Assembly: GCF_026016445.1 (NCBI RefSeq)
Contig: NZ_CP096147.1
Location: forward strand, 780,501 to 844,500
Length of the DNA: 64,000 nucleotides
Direction: 5' to 3'
DNA from: Cognatishimia activa
GTDB lineage: Bacteria; Pseudomonadota; Alphaproteobacteria; Rhodobacterales; Rhodobacteraceae
Below are positions 59,202-64,000 of the stretch, in pieces (position 1 is the stretch's first letter; the number at the start of each line of letters is the position of its first letter). A program made the position numbers and the translations under genes. The notes below the pieces were generated by a model. That model saw only the letters and a list, made by a program, of their open reading frames with translations, had not been told where the DNA came from and ran no database searches.

Positions 59202-60985
59202 TGATCCGCAAGCCACTTCGGCCCCTCGCAACCATCATCAACGCCCGCGCGCAGGGGGAAAACCCTGACGCGATTGAAAAAGAAAATATCCGCAAACGCC
59301 ACGAAGAGATGCGCGATAAGTCTCGCATTCGTGCTGAGGGCCGCTTGCTGGTCCTGGGTGTCGCCTTCCTTGCTGCCTTCTCAGTAATTGGCGTGCGCAT
59401 GGGCACATTGGCCAGCAGTGAAGCCGCTGAACCACGTGCCAGTGCAAGTGGTGCGCGCATTCTGGCGCAGCGTGCGGATATCGTAGACCGCCAGGGGCGC
59501 ATACTGGCGACGAACTTAGAGACATTCAGCCTCTACGCGCAGCCGCATCAGATGATCGACAAAGAACGCGTCGCTGAACGTCTGGTTGAGATTTTTCCAG
59601 ATCTGAAAAAACAACGCCTTCTGAAAGATTTCACTGGCAAGCGTAAGTTCCTGTGGGTGCGCAAGAAATTGTCCCCAGAGCAAAAGCAACTTGTGCATGA
59701 CATTGGTGATCCGGGGCTGTTGTTTGGTCCGCGTGAAATGCGGCTTTATCCGAACGGCAAACTAGCGGCTCACGTGCTCGGCGGGGCTGGCTTTGGCCGT
59801 GAGGGTGTGAACGCAGCTGAGGTGATCGGTGTCGCCGGTGTTGAAAAGACATTTGATGAAGCGCTGCGTGATCCGGCAAACGGTGGTAAGGCCTTAACAC
59901 TTTCGCTGGACCTTACTGTCCAAACCGCAACAGAGCGCGTGCTTTATGGCGGTATGAAGCTGTTGAATGCCAAAGGTGCTGCCGCTGTTCTGATGGATGT
60001 GCAGACTGGGGAGCTTCTTTCTCTGGTCAGCCTGCCAGACTTTGACCCAAATGATCGCCCGCGCCCATTAACCGAAGGGGATGCCGGCGACAGCCCGCTG
60101 TTTAATCGAGCCCTTCAGGGTGTCTATGAACTGGGTTCGACCTATAAGATTTTCACTTCAGCCCAGGCGATGGAGCTTGGCTTGGTCAATCCCAACACAA
60201 TCATTGATACCAAAGGCCCGATGAAAGTCGGCGGCCACCGGATCGGTGAGTTTCAGAACAAAAACTACGGCAAGCTTTCGGTTACGGATATTATCGTCAA
60301 AAGCTCCAATCGGGGCACTGGTCGTATGGCTTTGGAAATCGGTCCAAAGCGTCAGCAGGAATTCCTGAAATCTCTCGGCCTCTTTGAGCCAACACCGGTC
60401 GAAATGGTCGAGGCCTCAGGTGGTAAGCCTTTGCTTCCTGCAAAATGGACGGACCTCTCAGCGGTGACAGTATCTTACGGCCATGGTCTTTCCAGCACTC
60501 CGATGCATCTTGCTACAGCTTATGCCGCTCTGGCCAATGGTGGACGTATGATCAAGCCAACGATTCTGAAACGCGCGACCCCGCAAGAGGGTGTGCGTGT
60601 GATGAGTGAGCGAGTTGCCGCCGAAAGCGTGCAGATGCTGCGTAAAGTTGTGACCGAAGGCACGGCGAGTTTTGGTGAGGTTGCTGGCTACCATGTGGCA
60701 GGCAAAACCGGTACCGCAGATAAGCCGAAGCCGACCGGTGGGTACTATGAAGATAAGGTTATCAATACCTTCGCCTCCGTCTTTCCAGCCCATGACCCGA
60801 AATACGTCTTGGTTGTGACTTTGGATGAACCGGTTGAGACTTCTGGAGATAAGCCGCGCCGAACCGCAGGTTGGACAGCTGTGCCAGTCGCGGCAGAGAT
60901 TATCGAGCGTGTCGCACCCCTGTTGGGGCTGCGTCCGCAAGTTGAACCTATCGCGCTGACTGATATAACGCTCGCATCACACTAA
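59201..60985 (+). CDS. ftsI: Peptidoglycan D,D-transpeptidase FtsI (PBP3)
   Basis: FtsI makes septal cross-links. The 594-residue protein has a long basic cytoplasmic tail, one membrane helix (about residues 48-68), a pedestal domain (QRADIVDRQGRILATNLETF) and the transpeptidase domain with SxxK as ELGSTYKIFT, SxN as VKSSNRGTGRMAL and KTG as VAGKTGTADKPKP. It starts on the ftsL stop and precedes murE by 20 bases. Confidence 0.97.
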   Translation: MIRKPLRPLATIINARAQGENPDAIEKENIRKRHEEMRDKSRIRAEGRLLVLGVAFLAAFSVIGVRMGTLASSEAAEPRASASGARILAQRADIVDRQGRILATNLETFSLYAQPHQMIDKERVAERLVEIFPDLKKQRLLKDFTGKRKFLWVRKKLSPEQKQLVHDIGDPGLLFGPREMRLYPNGKLAAHVLGGAGFGREGVNAAEVIGVAGVEKTFDEALRDPANGGKALTLSLDLTVQTATERVLYGGMKLLNAKGAAAVLMDVQTGELLSLVSLPDFDPNDRPRPLTEGDAGDSPLFNRALQGVYELGSTYKIFTSAQAMELGLVNPNTIIDTKGPMKVGGHRIGEFQNKNYGKLSVTDIIVKSSNRGTGRMALEIGPKRQQEFLKSLGLFEPTPVEMVEASGGKPLLPAKWTDLSAVTVSYGHGLSSTPMHLATAYAALANGGRMIKPTILKRATPQEGVRVMSERVAAESVQMLRKVVTEGTASFGEVAGYHVAGKTGTADKPKPTGGYYEDKVINTFASVFPAHDPKYVLVVTLDEPVETSGDKPRRTAGWTAVPVAAEIIERVAPLLGLRPQVEPIALTDITLASH

Positions 60986-61005
60986 AGCCGAAAAAAGGGC
61001 ACCGA

Positions 61006-62487
61006 ATGGCAGCGCAGGCAAAGGCACTTTCTGATTTGGGTCTGACCGCTGCGGCGGGACGCAATCCAACCATCACTGGCATTGCGGTGGACAGCCGTGA
61101 AATCAAAGAGGGCTTCCTGTTCGCCGCTCTGCCCGGCACACGCGTACATGGCGCGACCTTCATTCAATTTGCTATCCGCATGGGCGCCACCGCGATCCTG
61201 ACAGATGCCGAGGGCGCGCGCATTGCTTCCAATGAACTGGAGGCATCTGACGCCGCACTTGTGATCTGCGAGGACCCGCGCCAAGCACTGGCCTACACAG
61301 CGGCTCTTTGGTTTGGCAAACAACCACCAGTCGTGGCTGCGGTCACCGGAACAAATGGCAAAACGTCGGTCTCCACATTTCTGCGGATGATCTGGCAGGA
61401 GATTGGCCTGCCTTCCGTCAATTTGGGAACAACAGGTGTGGAAGGGGACTTCGAAGCGCCGCTCAATCACACTACCCCTGAACCGATCACTCTGCATCGC
61501 ACCCTACGGGATGCGGCTGAAGAAGACATTGAGTGTGTTGCCATGGAAGCGAGTTCTCATGGGCTAGAACAGCGTCGCTTGGACGGGGTTCAATTGACAG
61601 CTGCTGGGTTCACAAACTTCACGCAGGATCACCTCGACTACCACGATACATTCGATGACTACTTTGATGCCAAGGCTGGCCTCTTTGCGCGTGTTTTGCC
61701 GGAAGACGGCACCGCGGTCATAAACATTGATGACATGCGTGGCGCAGACATGGCAGCCATCGCCAAAGGGCGAGGGCAGCAAGTCATCACAGTTGGTCGG
61801 CATGCGGCTGATCTGGAACTGCTCGCGCAGCGGTTTGACCCAACGGGGCAAGACATCCGCTTTTCTTTTGCCAACGAAATCTATCAGACCCGCCTCAATC
61901 TGATTGGCGGCTTCCAAGCTGAAAACGTGCTTCTTGCAGCGGGCTTGGCCATTGCCTGCGGTGCTGATCCGCGCCGAGTTTTTGAAGTCATCCATGAGCT
62001 CAAAACTGTGCGGGGCCGCATGCAACTGGCTGCCACTCGTGAAAACGGCGCGGCGGTTTTTGTGGACTACGCCCATACGCCGGATGCTGTTGCAACCGCT
62101 CTTAAGGCCATGCGCCCACATGTGATGGGACGCCTGATTGCCATCGTTGGTGCGGGCGGGGATCGCGATGCCGGCAAACGCCCTTTGATGGGGGCAGCGG
62201 CTGCGCAAAACGCTGATATCGTATTCGTGACCGATGACAATCCGCGCTCTGAAGAGCCTTCCGACATTCGGGCCATGGTTCTGGAAGGTGCGCCTCAGGC
62301 GATTGAAGTTGGCGATCGCGCAGAAGCTATACTGCGCGGCGTGGATGCGCTCGGCCCGGGAGATGCGCTTTTGATTGCGGGTAAAGGTCATGAAACGGGC
62401 CAGATCGTGGGGGACGACGTACTTCCTTTTGATGATGCGGAACAGGCGAGTGTTGCCGTGATGGCGCTTGACGGAGGTCTGGCATGA
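61006..62487 (+). CDS. murE: UDP-MurNAc-L-Ala-D-Glu:meso-diaminopimelate ligase
   Basis: MurE adds the third residue of the peptidoglycan stem. The 493-residue protein has the ATP loop AVTGTNGKTSVSTFLRMIWQ, EASSHGLEQRRLDGV, VFVDYAHTPDAVATAL, and the motif DDNPRSEEP, whose DNPR signals meso-diaminopimelate rather than lysine. AAAGGG precedes the ATG. The stop overlaps murF by four bases (ATGA). Confidence 0.97.
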   Translation: MAAQAKALSDLGLTAAAGRNPTITGIAVDSREIKEGFLFAALPGTRVHGATFIQFAIRMGATAILTDAEGARIASNELEASDAALVICEDPRQALAYTAALWFGKQPPVVAAVTGTNGKTSVSTFLRMIWQEIGLPSVNLGTTGVEGDFEAPLNHTTPEPITLHRTLRDAAEEDIECVAMEASSHGLEQRRLDGVQLTAAGFTNFTQDHLDYHDTFDDYFDAKAGLFARVLPEDGTAVINIDDMRGADMAAIAKGRGQQVITVGRHAADLELLAQRFDPTGQDIRFSFANEIYQTRLNLIGGFQAENVLLAAGLAIACGADPRRVFEVIHELKTVRGRMQLAATRENGAAVFVDYAHTPDAVATALKAMRPHVMGRLIAIVGAGGDRDAGKRPLMGAAAAQNADIVFVTDDNPRSEEPSDIRAMVLEGAPQAIEVGDRAEAILRGVDALGPGDALLIAGKGHETGQIVGDDVLPFDDAEQASVAVMALDGGLA

Positions 62488-63929
62488 CGCTTTGGACTTC
62501 TCAAGACGCCGCAACTGCAACCTCCGGCACATCGACAGCAGACTGGGCTTGCAACGGTGTCTCTATCGACACGCGCACCATTAAGAAGGGGGACTTGTTT
62601 GTCGCCCTCAAAGCCGCGCGTGATGGGCATGATTTCGTTGCACAATCCTTAGAAAAGGGCGCAGCAGCGGCCTTGGTGACACATCGACCCGAAGGTATTG
62701 CAGAAGATGCGCCGCTTCTGATCGTAAAAGACGTGCTGGTCGCACTCGAAGACCTGGGCAAAGCCGCGCGGGCGCGGATGTCAGGCAAAGTCGTTGCCGT
62801 CACCGGGTCTGTTGGCAAAACCTCGACCAAAGAGATGCTGCGCACGGTTCTTAGCGGACAGGGCAAAACCCATGCCTCCGTCGCGAGTTACAACAACCAT
62901 TGGGGCGTGCCGCTAACTCTGGCCCGCATGCCAAGCGATACGGAATTTGCCATCATCGAGATCGGTATGAACCATCCAGGTGAAATCGCGCCGCTGGTAA
63001 AATTTGCCCGACCTCATGTGGCCATCGTGACGACCGTTGCACCTGCGCACCTCGCGGCTTTTGAAAGCCTTGAGGGGATCGCACATGAAAAGGCCTCGAT
63101 CTTTTCGGGATTGGAATCTGGCGGCACTGCGATTTTTAACGGCGACTTGGACGTCTCTGATATTCTGCGGAAAACAGGAAGTGATCACGCCGAGTCCCTG
63201 TTGTCTTTCGGAGAAAAAACCGGCGCTGATTTGCAGCTTTCAAACGTCTCCATCAACGACACGACCACAGTTGGATCAGCTGCGATCAAAGGCGATCAGC
63301 TTCTCTTCAAAGTGGCAGTACCTGGCCGTCATTACGCCATGAACGCCATGAGCGTCTTGGCAGCTGTTCACGCTCTAAAGCTCGACATGGCAATCGCGAT
63401 TGCGGACCTCGGTCAGTGGGCTCCCGGGGCAGGGCGTGGATTGCGTCAGGTGATCGCGCTCGATCCAGCGGACCCGCGCCCAACCATAGAATTGATCGAT
63501 GATGCTTATAACGCCAATCCTGCTTCTATGGCAGCATCGCTAGAAGTGCTGGCCGCTGCGGAGGTCAAACACGATATCGGCAGGATAAGCAAAGGTCGCC
63601 GCATCGCCTACCTCGGCGATATGGGCGAACTTGGCACGTCTGAGGTCGAAATCCACCAGTCTGTGGCTGCTTTGGACGCCATTGATAAAATCGACCGAGT
63701 GCACTGCATCGGGCCGTTGATGCGCCATCTATACGACGCGCTTCCTCCTCAGAAACGAGGGCGCTGGTCTGAGGATACAGCGGGCATGATCGACGGTCTG
63801 GCAAAGGATCTGGACGCAGGTGATGTGGTGATGGCCAAAGGCTCACTTTACATGGGAATTGGTCGTTTGGTTGACGCCATCAAGAAATTGGGTCATCCCG
63901 CTCCGAACGCGAACGAGGGGACATCGTAA
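62484..63929 (+). CDS. murF: UDP-MurNAc-tripeptide:D-alanyl-D-alanine ligase
   Basis: MurF adds D-Ala-D-Ala, completing the UDP-MurNAc-pentapeptide. The 481-residue protein has GVSIDTRTIKKGDLFVALKA, ATP loop AVTGSVGKTSTKEMLRTVL, SYNNHWGVPLTLARMP, IIEIGMNHPGEIAPLVKFAR and LIDDAYNANPASMAASLEVL. Start overlaps murE (ATGA); mraY begins at the next base after its stop. Confidence 0.97.
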   Translation: MTLWTSQDAATATSGTSTADWACNGVSIDTRTIKKGDLFVALKAARDGHDFVAQSLEKGAAAALVTHRPEGIAEDAPLLIVKDVLVALEDLGKAARARMSGKVVAVTGSVGKTSTKEMLRTVLSGQGKTHASVASYNNHWGVPLTLARMPSDTEFAIIEIGMNHPGEIAPLVKFARPHVAIVTTVAPAHLAAFESLEGIAHEKASIFSGLESGGTAIFNGDLDVSDILRKTGSDHAESLLSFGEKTGADLQLSNVSINDTTTVGSAAIKGDQLLFKVAVPGRHYAMNAMSVLAAVHALKLDMAIAIADLGQWAPGAGRGLRQVIALDPADPRPTIELIDDAYNANPASMAASLEVLAAAEVKHDIGRISKGRRIAYLGDMGELGTSEVEIHQSVAALDAIDKIDRVHCIGPLMRHLYDALPPQKRGRWSEDTAGMIDGLAKDLDAGDVVMAKGSLYMGIGRLVDAIKKLGHPAPNANEGTS

Positions 63930-64000
63930 ATGTTATACTGGCTGACAGCTCTGTCGGATGGCGGAGATCTATTCAACCTGTTCCGCTATATTACTTTCCG
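63930..64000 (+). CDS. mraY: Phospho-MurNAc-pentapeptide translocase MraY, 5' end only
   Basis: The first 23 codons read MLYWLTALSDGGDLFNLFRY, then ITF, the typical MraY N-terminus, and the frame stays open to the window edge. MraY makes lipid I at the inner membrane from the MurF product. The ATG directly follows the murF TAA and has GAGGGG upstream. Confidence 0.92.
   Translation, partial: MLYWLTALSDGGDLFNLFRYITF

Overview
The window looks like chromosomal core DNA from an alphaproteobacterium of the order Rhodobacterales (Roseobacter group). Grounds: the gene set and order (nrdR-ribD with capsule genes and ribE-ribB-ribH-nusB; ctaC-ctaB-small ORF-ctaG-ctaE-SURF1-thrC-M16 peptidase; lysC next to ptsP; mraZ-rsmH-ftsL-ftsI-murE-murF-mraY), the NDUFA12/MlaD/DUF2155/Aat neighbourhood, moderately high G+C, frequent GTG and TTG starts and many 1-4 bp stop/start overlaps. 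The genus cannot be fixed from this sequence. No rRNA, tRNA, CRISPR array, insertion sequence or prophage was found by eye.

Layout. 1-3 kb: 3' end of rpoD with its terminator, an HlyU-like protein, an SRPBCC protein and YjbQ. 3-12 kb: riboflavin genes (nrdR-ribD, then ribE-ribB-ribH-nusB) split by an opposite-strand capsule export block (kpsC, a Wza/KpsD-like exporter, kpsS). 12-13.4 kb: an A+T-rich orphan gene flanked by repeat-like non-coding DNA. 13.4-17 kb: nadA-nadB-nadC (de novo NAD synthesis). 17-22 kb: AbrB-type membrane protein, NDUFA12-like complex I protein, MlaD, DUF2155 protein, Aat, accC, accB. 22-31 kb: PAS-LuxR regulator, M23 peptidase lipoprotein, 3-oxoacid CoA-transferase subunits, an ECF-like sigma factor with a membrane partner, an I78 inhibitor, topA, dprA and an unknown lipoprotein. 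31-39.6 kb: tldD, the aa3 oxidase assembly cluster behind a perfect FNR-type box, thrC and an M16 peptidase. 39.6-49.8 kb: mixed housekeeping genes (acetyltransferases, metallo-hydrolase, FAD oxidoreductase, apt, LysE exporter, mtnP, SulP transporter, flavin reductase, EcsC). 49.8-56.5 kb: ptsP, acyltransferase, lysC, SDR, DUF1178, NUDIX. 56.5-64 kb: a long non-coding leader and the start of the division/cell-wall (dcw) cluster.

The most interesting parts are mostly non-coding. The 827-bp leader of mraZ holds three groups of TGGGN-type direct repeats with about 10-bp period (candidate MraZ operators) and a pair of mutually exclusive hairpins just before the gene, placed like the UpsM leader sRNA known from Rhodobacter. 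A perfect hairpin buries the Shine-Dalgarno of a secreted metallo-hydrolase. A 16-bp perfect palindrome separates kpsS from ribE. A perfect FNR box lies between tldD and ctaC. The orphan gene at 12.4-13.1 kb is the best candidate for recently acquired, undescribed function. RibB carries a RibA-like domain that has lost its zinc cysteines (a RibBX-type arrangement).
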